DNA from: Gemmata palustris
GTDB lineage: Bacteria > Planctomycetota > Planctomycetia > Gemmatales > Gemmataceae
Direction of reading: 5' to 3'
Assembly (NCBI RefSeq): GCF_017939745.1
Contig: NZ_JAGKQQ010000001.1
Location: forward strand, 7,083,299 to 7,147,298
Length of the DNA: 64,000 nucleotides
Shown piece after piece: positions 42,320 to 50,800 of this stretch. How positions within the stretch are numbered: the first letter of the stretch is position 1; each line of letters opens with the position of its first letter. A program made the translations under genes and the position numbers. The notes below the pieces were generated by a model that had not been told where the DNA came from, searched no databases, and saw only the letters and a list, made by a program, of their open reading frames with translations.

Positions 42320-45300
42320 TCAGCGCTCGTAGGCTTCGTCGCCCTTTTGACCGTACAGCTTGCGCCACTGCTCTTTTTCCTTTTCGCGGTCGAGGTACGG
42401 GACGCCCTTTTCCATCCATTCGGGCGCGGGCTTGTTCTTCAAGTGGTGCTCGAAGAACTGGAACATCCGCATCGCGAAGTCGCGCGCCGCGGGCTTCTTC
42501 GCGAGGTTGTGCGGTTCACCGTTGTAGTTCAGCAGGTACGCTTCCTTACCGAGGCGCCGGAGGGCCAGGAAGTATTCGATGCCCTGGTACCACGGCACCG
42601 CGTCGTCCTGATCGTTGTGGATCATCAGGAGCGGCGTCTGGACCCGGTCCGCCATGAAGACCGGCGAGTTCTCGATGTAGCGCAGGGGCGCGTCCCACAG
42701 CGTCGCCCCGATGCGGCTCTGGGTTTTCTCGTACTGGAACTGGCGCGGCAACCCGGTGCCCCAGCGGATGCCGTCGTAGGCGCTCACCATGTTGGCCACC
42801 GGCGCGCCCGCCACGGCCGCTTTGAAGCGGTTCGTCTGCGTGACCATGTACGCGATCTGGTACCCGCCCCACGACTGCCCGTTGATGCCAATTGCCTTTT
42901 CGTCCACGAACCCCTTATCGACCGCGGCCTGGATCGCGGGCAGCACGCACTTGATCGCGCTGGGGCCGGGGTACCCGATCTTGTACGCGATGTCCGGCAT
43001 CAGCACGATGTAGCCGTTGCTCGCGTAGAACGTCGGGTTGATGACCTGGCCCCGCGTCACGTTGGGCACGCGGAACTGGTGCAGGTTCTCCGACAGCCGC
43101 TCGTAGATGTACACCACCATCGGGTACTTCTTCGTCGGGTCGAAGTTCTCCGGCTTAATCAGGATGCCGGTCAGCGGGACGCCGTCCCCGCTGGTGTACT
43201 TGATCTGTTCCGCCCGGCCCCAGTTGTAGTTCTTCACGTGCGGGTTGATGTCCGTCACGCGCGTCAGTTCGTTGAAGTCCGGCGTGGTGACGTAGTAGTC
43301 CGGGTACTGTGAGAACGTCTGCACCGTGAGCAGGTACACGTCCGCGTCTTTTGCCTTGATCGGGTTGCCGTAACTGCGCCCGCCCATCAACAGCAGGCGC
43401 GGTTCCGCGCCCGGCTCGAGGCGGTAGAAGCCGGTGTCGTGGGTGCTGAGCTTTTCTGCGCCGAGCAGGTGGGTCTTGCCCAGGTCGATGGTGCGCTCGA
43501 TCGGGCTGCGATCGTCCGGGCTGCGCGGGCGCAGCAGCGTGAAGCGCAGACCCTGCTCGCGCCCCACTTTCGTGAGATTTTCCGCACCGGACCCGTCGGC
43601 CGCGAGCTTCCAGATGTCGTACCGGTCGCTCACCAGGACGAATTTACCGTCCGAGGTCCACTGTGCGCTGCCGTAGGCGGGCGCGGTGCTCGGCGAATCG
43701 TGTTCTTCGTCGAAGAATTTTACCGCGAGTTTGGCCGTCAGGTTCACCTTCTTGCCATCTGGTACGGAGACGGTGTACCAGTCCTTGCCATCAAACGACA
43801 GCAGGTACTTCCCGCTCGGCGCGAGGGTAAAATTCACCGCGCTCGCGGTCGCGATCGGGAGTTTGGCGCCCGACCGCACGTTCACGAGCGCGTAGTCGTT
43901 GGGCACCGGGAAGGCGTACCCGGTCGTGTGCTTGTACTTCCGCTCGTCCGTGCTCACGGCCCAGTCGCCGGTCGCGGCCTGCTGCACGGTCACGTCGTCT
44001 TCCGAGAGCTGGCGGAACTGTTTCGTGTCGAGCAGGACGACCGCGCCGAAAGTCCGGTTGCGGTCCTGTGTGGCACGCAGCTTCTGCATCGGCTGGATGT
44101 TCGCGTCCTTCCAGTGCCACAGGTCGAGTTGAATCTCGTCCGCCGGCGCGGTGGCTGGCGGCGGGGCGCGTTCGGGGGCCGTGGCGACGTAGAGCTTCGT
44201 GCCGTCCTGCGAGAAACTCAGTGAGTTGCCCGAGAGCGCCCAGCCCTTCTTGATGCCGGGGGTATCGGGTCCGAGTACCTCACTGAGCGCGACCGGGGCC
44301 GGCGCGTTGGCCGCCACGACCGTAGCCGTGATCGCGCCGAACCCGCCGACCGTGCCCAGCGGCACGCGCGAGAGGGGTTTGGGTTCGGCCTTCGTAACTC
44401 GGTCCCACACGAACACGCGGTACCGCGGCGGAGTTGGCGCGCTCGGGGTCGTTGTGATGGCGGTGCCGACGGGTGAACCGGCCGGGTGCGGGGGCGGCGC
44501 GAGCGTCGCGGAGGGAATCTGGCTGTCGTCGAAGAAGAACGCGAGCTTGTTCTGCTTTTCGTCCCAAGTGAGGCTCGTGTACCGACCCGGCCCGGATTTC
44601 AGCGGAGCCCCGCCGGTGCCGAAATTCGGGTTCAGCGCGTACACGCCGTTCTTCTCGTCTTTGCGCGACGACACTGTGTACACCAGCGTCTTCTCATCGG
44701 CCGAGAGGCTGTATTCGCTCACTTCCAAAATCGTGCGGTCGGTGGTGCCGGAAAGGTCGCGGATGAAGAGATCGGACCCGTAGGTCCGCGTCGGTCCCGG
44801 GGGGGCTCCGCCGCTGGGTGGGAGCGCCCCTTTGCCCTTGCCTTTGACCGGTGGTGTGGTGGGCTCTTTGGTGTCGCTTTTGCCAGACTCGGCTGCGGTC
44901 GGCTTGCGGTAAATCAAGAAGCCGTCGCCCTCGCCGCCGACCTGGAACGAACCGGCGCCCGCGATGCGGTCCAGTTCCTTCCCGCTCGATAGATCGACGA
45001 TCGCGATCGCGGCCTTCGGGTACTCGTCCACCTTCAGTTTGTCGGCCTTTGCCTTATCGAGCGCCGCCTTCGTGGGGGTGAGCGGCAGCAGCAACTTTTT
45101 GCCGTTGGGAGTGAATCGCGGGGACGTGCCGAGCGCAGCGATTCCGCTCGCCGTACCGCGCGGGAACCGGTACTCCCTCCCGCTGCTCACGTGCCGCACC
45201 ACCGCTTCGCCGTCCCCGCTTTCCGCGCCGGCGAGGTACGCGACATACTGTCCGTCGCGCGAGAGCGTGACCCCACTCGCAGCGCGCCAGATATCGTAGT

Positions 45301-45424
45301 CCGCGAACGTGAGCACCTTTTTGTTGGCAGGTTGTGCCGAGAGCGGCCCCGCGGACGCGACGATCAGCCCGAATAAGGCAATCGCCGCGAACCCGCGCGA
45401 CAGCGCAAACTGGGAGCGCAGCAT
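42320..45424 (-). CDS. Exported S9 family (prolyl oligopeptidase-like) serine peptidase
   Basis: A 1,034-residue protein with a signal peptide (about residues 1-31). The N-terminal two thirds form a large propeller-like region with an inserted Pro-rich segment (about 185-215, PPVKGKGKGALPPSGGAPPG). The C-terminal alpha/beta hydrolase domain carries the nucleophile Ser851 in GINGQSWGGYQIAYMV, an Asp in HNDQDDAVPWYQG and the His in NGEPHNLAKK, so the triad is complete. At over 1,000 residues it is longer than typical S9 enzymes (about 650-800), mostly through the propeller. It probably trims peptides outside the cytoplasm. Confidence 0.93.
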   Translation of the reverse strand: MLRSQFALSRGFAAIALFGLIVASAGPLSAQPANKKVLTFADYDIWRAASGVTLSRDGQYVAYLAGAESGDGEAVVRHVSSGREYRFPRGTASGIAALGTSPRFTPNGKKLLLPLTPTKAALDKAKADKLKVDEYPKAAIAIVDLSSGKELDRIAGAGSFQVGGEGDGFLIYRKPTAAESGKSDTKEPTTPPVKGKGKGALPPSGGAPPGPTRTYGSDLFIRDLSGTTDRTILEVSEYSLSADEKTLVYTVSSRKDEKNGVYALNPNFGTGGAPLKSGPGRYTSLTWDEKQNKLAFFFDDSQIPSATLAPPPHPAGSPVGTAITTTPSAPTPPRYRVFVWDRVTKAEPKPLSRVPLGTVGGFGAITATVVAANAPAPVALSEVLGPDTPGIKKGWALSGNSLSFSQDGTKLYVATAPERAPPPATAPADEIQLDLWHWKDANIQPMQKLRATQDRNRTFGAVVLLDTKQFRQLSEDDVTVQQAATGDWAVSTDERKYKHTTGYAFPVPNDYALVNVRSGAKLPIATASAVNFTLAPSGKYLLSFDGKDWYTVSVPDGKKVNLTAKLAVKFFDEEHDSPSTAPAYGSAQWTSDGKFVLVSDRYDIWKLAADGSGAENLTKVGREQGLRFTLLRPRSPDDRSPIERTIDLGKTHLLGAEKLSTHDTGFYRLEPGAEPRLLLMGGRSYGNPIKAKDADVYLLTVQTFSQYPDYYVTTPDFNELTRVTDINPHVKNYNWGRAEQIKYTSGDGVPLTGILIKPENFDPTKKYPMVVYIYERLSENLHQFRVPNVTRGQVINPTFYASNGYIVLMPDIAYKIGYPGPSAIKCVLPAIQAAVDKGFVDEKAIGINGQSWGGYQIAYMVTQTNRFKAAVAGAPVANMVSAYDGIRWGTGLPRQFQYEKTQSRIGATLWDAPLRYIENSPVFMADRVQTPLLMIHNDQDDAVPWYQGIEYFLALRRLGKEAYLLNYNGEPHNLAKKPAARDFAMRMFQFFEHHLKNKPAPEWMEKGVPYLDREKEKEQWRKLYGQKGDEAYER

Positions 45425-45690
45425 GGGATGAGACCTCTTGCGGTGGGAGCGAAGGCGGTAGATTTAGATTTACCCCCGAGTTCGGGGTGCGCGCCAGTCG
45501 TTTTTCCCAGCCTCGCCCAATTGCCCCGCCTGCCGGGTCGATTCAACCCGCAGGGTAGCTTCCCGCAGCGCACTCGTCTGTATCATGAGGTAGACCCCGC
45601 GAACCGTCGGCGAACCCCACCCACTAATCGCAGTGGGTATGATGCGTACAACCCGCCATCTTGAATGGGTGGGGTTCGCCTGGAGCGACC

Positions 45691-46665
45691 ATGACCGACC
45701 CGGCGACCATCGAGAAACTGCGGCCGAAGCTGGACCCGTTCTACCGGGCGGTCGAGAGCGTACTCATCGGTCAGCGCAAGTTGATCGACGGGCTACTCAT
45801 CGGGCTACTCACGGACGGTCACGTGCTGCTCGAGGGCGTGCCGGGGCTGGCGAAGACGCTCGCGGTGCGCACGGTCGCGAGCGCCCTGCACCTCAAGTTC
45901 GCGCGCGTCCAGTTCACTCCCGACTTGTTGCCGGCGGACGTGATCGGCACGCAGATCTACAACCCGCGGACCGGTGACTTCACCGTGAAGCAGGGGCCGG
46001 TGTTCGCGAACGTGGTGCTGGCCGACGAGATCAACCGCGCCCCCGCGAAGGTGCAGAGTGCGCTCCTCGAGGCGATGGCCGAGCGCCAGGTCACCATCGG
46101 CGAGAGCACGCTCAAGCTCCCGCGGCCGTTCTTCGTGCTCGCCACGCAGAACCCCATCGAGCAAGAGGGCACTTACCCGCTACCGGAAGCGCAGGTGGAC
46201 CGGTTCATGCTGAAGGTGGTGATCGACTACCCGAGCCGCGCGGACGAACTGGCGGTTCTGGACCGAATGGGCGGTTTGGCGACGAGCGTGGAAATCTCCC
46301 CGGCCCTCGAAGCGAACGAACTGGAGGAGTTGCGGCGGGCGGTGGATTCGGTATACGTCGACGCGAAGGTGAAGGAGTACATGATCGACGTGATCCGCGC
46401 CACGCGCAAGCCCGCGGATTACGGGCTCGATATGGCCGGGCTCATTCAGTTGGGCGCGAGTACCCGGGCCGCGATCGCGCTCCTCCGGGCGGCCAAGGCC
46501 CACGCCTTCCTCGTGGGCCGCGGGTACGTGACGCCCGAGGACGTGAAGGCGGCCGCCCCGGACGTGCTCCGGCACCGGCTCGTGATCTCCTTTGAGGCCG
46601 AGGCCGAGGACCTGCGCCCCGAGTCGCTGGTGAAGCAGGTGCTCGACCGATTACCGGTACCGTGA
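45691..46665 (+). CDS. MoxR-type AAA+ ATPase
   Basis: A 324-residue protein. I prefer the ATG at 45691, preceded by GGAG at six bases; an in-frame ATG at 45661 is an alternative. Walker A is LEGVPGLAKT (about 48-57), Walker B lies in VVLADEINRAPAKVQSALLE, and the sensor and lid regions are seen in FFVLATQNPIEQEGTYPLPE and PEAQVDRFMLKVV. MoxR ATPases usually act as chaperones for a VWA/DUF58 partner encoded next door. Here the next gene is a RAYT transposase inside REP-like units, and no DUF58 gene is in view. Partner and target are unknown. Confidence 0.94.
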   Translation: MTDPATIEKLRPKLDPFYRAVESVLIGQRKLIDGLLIGLLTDGHVLLEGVPGLAKTLAVRTVASALHLKFARVQFTPDLLPADVIGTQIYNPRTGDFTVKQGPVFANVVLADEINRAPAKVQSALLEAMAERQVTIGESTLKLPRPFFVLATQNPIEQEGTYPLPEAQVDRFMLKVVIDYPSRADELAVLDRMGGLATSVEISPALEANELEELRRAVDSVYVDAKVKEYMIDVIRATRKPADYGLDMAGLIQLGASTRAAIALLRAAKAHAFLVGRGYVTPEDVKAAAPDVLRHRLVISFEAEAEDLRPESLVKQVLDRLPVP

Positions 46666-46676
46666 CGGGCGGTATT

Positions 46677-46762
46677 GGCGAACGGCCGGTGTGAGCCGGC
46701 CGGTGAGAGATTGGCCGATGATCGGCGGGAGGTCGGTGAACGGCCGGCGTAAGCCGGCTGGT
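46677..46762. repeat. Two direct family B REP-like units upstream of the RAYT gene
   Basis: Units at 46677-46704 (loop TGTGAG) and 46735-46762 (variant GGTGAACGG start, CGTAAG loop) lie in the same orientation. The matching inverted unit is at 47496-47523, on the other side of the transposase gene. Confidence 0.9.
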
Positions 46763-46905
46763 GAACTGTCTACCGGTCAGTTAATGAACGAGCGAGCGAT
46801 GAACGACTGGGGGAGTGATCGCGGCAATAAGTAATTGAGTACAGGCGGCATTGTGGCGGCACGCCCACCAACTAGCTGGTGCCGGCTCACCTGGGCGAGG
46901 TCTTT

Positions 46906-47478
46906 ATGACCTTTGATGGTCACTCGCGTCACTGGCTGCTGACGTGGCGAACCTATGGTACATGGCTTCCCGGCGACCCGCGGGGCTTCGTTGGTGCCGT
47001 CGTTACGACGAGAGGTACGCGCGAAATCCACAACACACCAGGAGCGCCACAGGAGGCGCCTTCGGCGGGATTGCGAGAATACGCCCGATCGGTCATGCGG
47101 GGCTCCGTGGTGCTGCTCGAACCGGCACACGCGATAGATGTGTTCTCGCAGTTACGGGAAACCTCAGCGCGTCGCGGCTGGGCGCTGCTCGCCCTCGCGG
47201 TCCTTACGAACCACATCCACGCCGTGGTTCGTGTCGAAGGTGATCCCGATGGCGCGGTTCTACTTCGTGATTTCAAGAGCTACGCGAGTCGTCGGCTCAA
47301 TACCGCGCACGGCAAACCCGTAGCGGGTTCCTGGTGGTCGGAATCTGGTTCGCGCCGGGTGCTTCGTGATGAGAAGAACATTCTCGCCGCGATCGAGTAT
47401 GTCAGTAGTCAGACCGGAGCGCTGTTCGTCTGGGCAGTCGCGCCGGTTGGGGAATCGATTGGCATTGATGTTGGTTGA
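46906..47478 (+). CDS. REP-associated tyrosine transposase (RAYT, Y1/IS200-like HUH family)
   Basis: A 190-residue protein starting MTFDGHSRHWLLTWRTYGTW; a GTG at 46879 would add nine residues. RHWLLTWRTYGTWLPGDPRG is the usual opening of planctomycete/proteobacterial RAYT proteins. The HUH motif is NHIH in LTNHIHAVVRVEGDP (about residues 106-120). The catalytic Tyr is probably in DFKSYASRRLNTAH, downstream of HUH as in Y1 transposases. The family nicks single-stranded REP hairpins with a covalent Tyr link. Motifs look intact, so the enzyme may be active or domesticated. The gene sits between moxR and lgt. Confidence 0.9.
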   Translation: MTFDGHSRHWLLTWRTYGTWLPGDPRGFVGAVVTTRGTREIHNTPGAPQEAPSAGLREYARSVMRGSVVLLEPAHAIDVFSQLRETSARRGWALLALAVLTNHIHAVVRVEGDPDGAVLLRDFKSYASRRLNTAHGKPVAGSWWSESGSRRVLRDEKNILAAIEYVSSQTGALFVWAVAPVGESIGIDVG

Positions 47479-47495
47479 TCGTCCTTGTCGCTCTC

Positions 47496-47523
47496 ACCGG
47501 CCGGCTTACACCGGCCGTTCGCC
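47496..47523. repeat. Inverted family B REP-like unit downstream of the RAYT gene
   Basis: A 28-nt unit in reverse orientation to the two upstream copies, with the consensus loop. It ends 12 bp before the lgt ATG, so its hairpin could form in the lgt leader RNA next to the ribosome site (AGGTAG). Confidence 0.9.
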
Positions 47524-47535
47524 AGGTAGTACCTC

Positions 47536-48747
47536 ATGCAACAAGTTCTATTCACGATCCCGATCTTCAAGGACTCGTTCAAGCCCGACGGCATCCCGAT
47601 GTACGGGTTCGGGGCGATGCTGTTCGTGTGCTTCGTCGCGGTGACGGTGTGGGGGTCGCGGCGCGCCAAGCGGACCGCGAACATGCCGCCCGAGCGGTTC
47701 CAGGACATGGTCATCTGGCTGTTCGTGTCCGGTCTGATCGGCGCCCGCACCCTGTACATGATCCAGTATTCCCGCCAGTTCCCAGACCAGAGCATCGGCG
47801 GGCTGATCGCCGCGTTCTTCAAGATCTGGGAAGGCGGGATCATCTTCTACGGTTCGGCGCTCGGCGGGGTGATCGGCTACGGGCTCTTCTACCAGCTCAT
47901 CCTGCGCCGGCTCGATGTGTCGGGCTGGCGCCTCGCGGACGCGGTGGCCCCGCTGCTCGCGCTCGGGCTCGCGATCGGCCGCATCGGGTGCTACCTCAAC
48001 GGCTGCTGCTGGGGGCAGGTCGCGTGCGAGGAGTGCCGGCCGGTGCCGCTTGGCGCGGCTCACTTCCCACTGCTCCCCGCACACGCACGGCAACAAGTGG
48101 TGGGCGATGTTGCGAGTAAAGAGGCGTCGCTGTACCTCCAGACCGCCACCGGTTTCGTCCGTGTACCCGATGAAGAGGGGAAATTGAAAGTTGTGGCCGT
48201 CGAGACGGACTCCCCCGCGGCGCGCGCGGGCGTGAAGGTCGGGGACCGGATCGCCGAGGTCAACGGTGAACCGAACGAGGTGGCCCGTCCCGGCTACGAC
48301 CGACTCGACGAAATCACCCAATCGTGGCCTCGGGGTAAATCGAAGTTAGAGCTTGCTGTGAGCCGCAACGGGGAGGTCGTGAAACTGCCCGCGTTCGCGC
48401 CCGCGACCGTTGGGCTGTACCCGACGCAGCTCTACGAAACCGTAAGCATGGTGCTGCTCATCCTGCTATTGGTCGCGTACTACCCGTACCGCCGGCACGA
48501 CGGGCAGGTGATGGTGCTGCTCATGGTCGGCTACGCGGTTCACCGGTTCATCAACGAATCGCTCCGGATCGAGCCGGCCGTTGGCGGGGGCCTGACGCTC
48601 TCTCAGTGGGGCAGTGTGGTCATCTTCACGGCGGCGGTCGGGATCGAAATCTACTTGCGGCGCACGATGCCGACGCCGCCCGAGCCACTGATACCCGTCG
48701 CGACGTTGGTCCCCTCGCTCCCGCCGGGTGCGGCCCCCGCGCAGTGA
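47536..48747 (+). CDS. lgt: Prolipoprotein diacylglyceryl transferase with inserted PDZ domain
   Basis: A 403-residue inner-membrane enzyme that transfers diacylglycerol from phosphatidylglycerol to the lipobox Cys of prolipoproteins. Family segments are GIIFYGSALGGVIGYGLFYQ (about 101-120), the signature GRIGCYLNGCCWG (148-160), LYPTQLYE (294-301) and HRFINESLR (336-344). Between the signature and YPTQLYE about 130 residues are inserted. Residues about 205-288 form a PDZ-like domain (VVAVETDSPAARAGVKVGDR, LELAVSRNGEVVKLP). Normal Lgt is about 260-300 residues. The Pro-rich C-terminal tail is also longer. The insert probably lies on the periplasmic side and may bind substrates. Confidence 0.93.
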   Translation: MQQVLFTIPIFKDSFKPDGIPMYGFGAMLFVCFVAVTVWGSRRAKRTANMPPERFQDMVIWLFVSGLIGARTLYMIQYSRQFPDQSIGGLIAAFFKIWEGGIIFYGSALGGVIGYGLFYQLILRRLDVSGWRLADAVAPLLALGLAIGRIGCYLNGCCWGQVACEECRPVPLGAAHFPLLPAHARQQVVGDVASKEASLYLQTATGFVRVPDEEGKLKVVAVETDSPAARAGVKVGDRIAEVNGEPNEVARPGYDRLDEITQSWPRGKSKLELAVSRNGEVVKLPAFAPATVGLYPTQLYETVSMVLLILLLVAYYPYRRHDGQVMVLLMVGYAVHRFINESLRIEPAVGGGLTLSQWGSVVIFTAAVGIEIYLRRTMPTPPEPLIPVATLVPSLPPGAAPAQ

Positions 48748-48795
48748 TGCGGAACGCGATTGAACGTTCGCCCGACTCTCCCGAGGGAACCGCAC

Positions 48796-50226
48796 ATGGA
48801 CCGCCGCGCGTTTCTGGCCGCTTCTGCCGCGAGTGCCGTTGGCGCGCTGGGGAGCGCGAACTCCCCGCGCGCTGGGGGCGCCGAGACTCCCGGATTCGCT
48901 TCGCCGAAGGAGGCGATGAAGGGGCCGCGCGAGGAACTGCTCTTCGTCACCTGCACTTACGCGAACACCGGGATCGACAAACCCGATTACCTCGCGGTGG
49001 TGGACGCGAAGCCCGGTTCCAAAACGTATGGGCAGGTCGTTCACAGGCTGAAAATGCCGAAGGTCGGTGACGAACTGCACCACTTCGGCTGGAACATTTG
49101 CTCCTCGTGTCACGGCAAGCCGGGCGACCGCCGGTACCTCATCGTGCCCGGGCTGAAGTCGGGCCGGATTCACATCGTCGACGCGAAAGACCCGCTCGCG
49201 CTGAAGGTCCACAAGGTGATCGAGCCGGAGGAGATCGCGAAGAAGGCCGATCTGTCCGCGCCGCACACGGCCCACTGTTTGCCGACCGGCGAAATCATGC
49301 TCTCAATGCTCGGCAACGCGAAGGGCGAGGCGCCCGGCGGGTTCCTGCTGCTCGACGACAAGTACGAGATCAAAGGGCGGTGGGAAAAAGACCTGACGGG
49401 GATGAACTTCAACTACGACTTCTGGTACCAACCGCAGCACAACGCGATGGTGTCGAGCGAGTGGGCCGCGCCGAAGACGTTCGCTCCCGGCCCGAACTTC
49501 GACGACGTGAAGGCCGGCAAGTACGGCCAGAAGATCCACCTCTGGGACTGGAAAGAGCGGAAGATCAAGCAATCTTTCGATTTGGGGGCCGCATCGATTC
49601 CGTTGGAAGTGCGCTTCCTCCACGACCCGTCCCGCCCGATCGGGTTCGTCGGCGCGGCGCTGAGCAGCACGATGTGGCGGTTCGCGCCCGATGGTCGGGG
49701 CGGTCAGAAGTGGGCCGCTGATAAAGTCATCGAACTCGCGCCGGTCAAGAACGACAAGTTCCCCGGTGGAGCAGTGCCGGGGCTCATCAGCGACTTCGTG
49801 ATCTCGATGGATGACCGCTTTCTGTACTTGGCCGCGTGGTTGCACGGCGAGGTCAAGCAGTACGACATCACCGACCCCGGCAAACCGAGACTCACCGGTA
49901 CCGTGAAGCTCGGCGGCGCGCTCGGCAAACCCGAAAAGCTGATGGGCAAGGAGTTGGCCGGCGGGCCGCAAATGCTCCAGCTCTCGCTCGACGGCAAACG
50001 ACTGTACGCGACGAATTCGCTCTACAGTACCTGGGATAACGCCTTCTACCCGGACCTCGGGAAGCAAGGTTCGTGGATGGTGCAGATCGACTGCGACACC
50101 GAGAAGGGCGGGCTGGCGCTCAACGACAAGTTCTGTGTGGACTTCGGTAAGGAACCGGACGGGCCGAGCCGCGCGCACGAAGTTCGTTACCCGGGCGGCG
50201 ACTGTACGAGTGACATTTTCAGTTGA
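48796..50226 (+). CDS. Selenium-binding protein / methanethiol oxidase-like (SBP56 family)
   Basis: A 476-residue protein starting MDRRAFLAASAASAVGALGS, a Tat-like export signal (twin Arg then a hydrophobic stretch). The body matches the SBP56 family: LLFVTCTYANTGIDKPDYLA, DELHHFGWNICSSCHG (the conserved CSSC site), APHTAHCLPTGEIMLSMLG and FVISMDDRFLYLAAWLHGEV. Bacterial members oxidise methanethiol to formaldehyde, sulfide and peroxide, using copper. All conserved Cys and His segments I know are present. The SUI1-like gene follows after 6 bp, so the two share a transcript. Confidence 0.92.
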   Translation: MDRRAFLAASAASAVGALGSANSPRAGGAETPGFASPKEAMKGPREELLFVTCTYANTGIDKPDYLAVVDAKPGSKTYGQVVHRLKMPKVGDELHHFGWNICSSCHGKPGDRRYLIVPGLKSGRIHIVDAKDPLALKVHKVIEPEEIAKKADLSAPHTAHCLPTGEIMLSMLGNAKGEAPGGFLLLDDKYEIKGRWEKDLTGMNFNYDFWYQPQHNAMVSSEWAAPKTFAPGPNFDDVKAGKYGQKIHLWDWKERKIKQSFDLGAASIPLEVRFLHDPSRPIGFVGAALSSTMWRFAPDGRGGQKWAADKVIELAPVKNDKFPGGAVPGLISDFVISMDDRFLYLAAWLHGEVKQYDITDPGKPRLTGTVKLGGALGKPEKLMGKELAGGPQMLQLSLDGKRLYATNSLYSTWDNAFYPDLGKQGSWMVQIDCDTEKGGLALNDKFCVDFGKEPDGPSRAHEVRYPGGDCTSDIFS

Positions 50227-50232
50227 GATCGC

Positions 50233-50799
50233 ATGGCGAAAGTATTTCGTACCGCTCTGTTCGTTTCCGCCGACCTCGCGAAAGCTGAAGGCGCGCGGTC
50301 GGCCTTTGACTCCGCCGCCGGGCGCCTGGGGATGCCCTGGCGCGGGGTGACCGTCGCGCCGGCGGCGTTCGCGGGTGTGGAAGTCGTCGTTGCGCTCGAC
50401 GGCTCCGCGCCGGACGGCTGGACCGGGCGCGTCGAGAAATGGGCCACCGGTGACTCGGGCGCCGCCGCGGCCGGTCTAATCGCGCGGCTCCTCGGCGGCA
50501 GCGACGAAGAGCTCCCGCCCAGGCCGGCCGCGCCCCGTCCTCCGGCGCCGCCGAAGAAGGTTCACACGGTGAAGCTGAGCCGCGAAACCGCCGGGCGGAA
50601 GGGGAAGGGCGTCACGGTGGTGTCCGAACTGCCGCTGAACGAAGACGCACTCAAGGAACTCGCGACGCAGCTCAAGAACAAGTGCGGCACCGGCGGCACC
50701 GCGAAGGACGGGCGCATCGAGATCCAGGGCGACCACCGCGACAAACTCGCGCAGGAACTGGAGAAACTCGGCTACAAGGTGAAGCGCTCTGGTGGGTGA
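50233..50799 (+). CDS. SUI1/eIF1-like (YciH) protein with an extra N-terminal domain
   Basis: A 188-residue protein. Residues about 108-188 are a full SUI1 domain: KLSRETAGRKGKGVTVVSEL, CGTGGTAKDGRIEIQGDHRD, LEKLGYKVKRSGG. Bacterial YciH has this fold and affects start-codon fidelity on the 30S subunit. The first 90 residues are extra. They resemble a low-molecular-weight phosphatase fold (TALFVSADLAKAEGARSAF, VVVALDGSAPDGW, RVEKWATGD) but lack the catalytic CxxxxxR loop. A Pro/Ala linker (95-107) joins the parts. It starts 6 bp after the methanethiol oxidase-like gene. Confidence 0.85.
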   Translation: MAKVFRTALFVSADLAKAEGARSAFDSAAGRLGMPWRGVTVAPAAFAGVEVVVALDGSAPDGWTGRVEKWATGDSGAAAAGLIARLLGGSDEELPPRPAAPRPPAPPKKVHTVKLSRETAGRKGKGVTVVSELPLNEDALKELATQLKNKCGTGGTAKDGRIEIQGDHRDKLAQELEKLGYKVKRSGG

Positions 50800-50800
50800 C

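Larger units (their letters stand above)
46677..47523 (+). mobile_element. RAYT-REP unit: tyrosine transposase bracketed by inverted REP-like units
   Basis: Two family B units upstream and one inverted unit downstream bracket the transposase gene at 46906-47478. This is the layout known for REP-associated tyrosine transposases, which cut and join single-stranded REP hairpins. All other family B units in the window are gene-free inverted pairs, as expected for products spread in trans. No terminal duplications are expected for this class, and none are seen. Confidence 0.8.
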
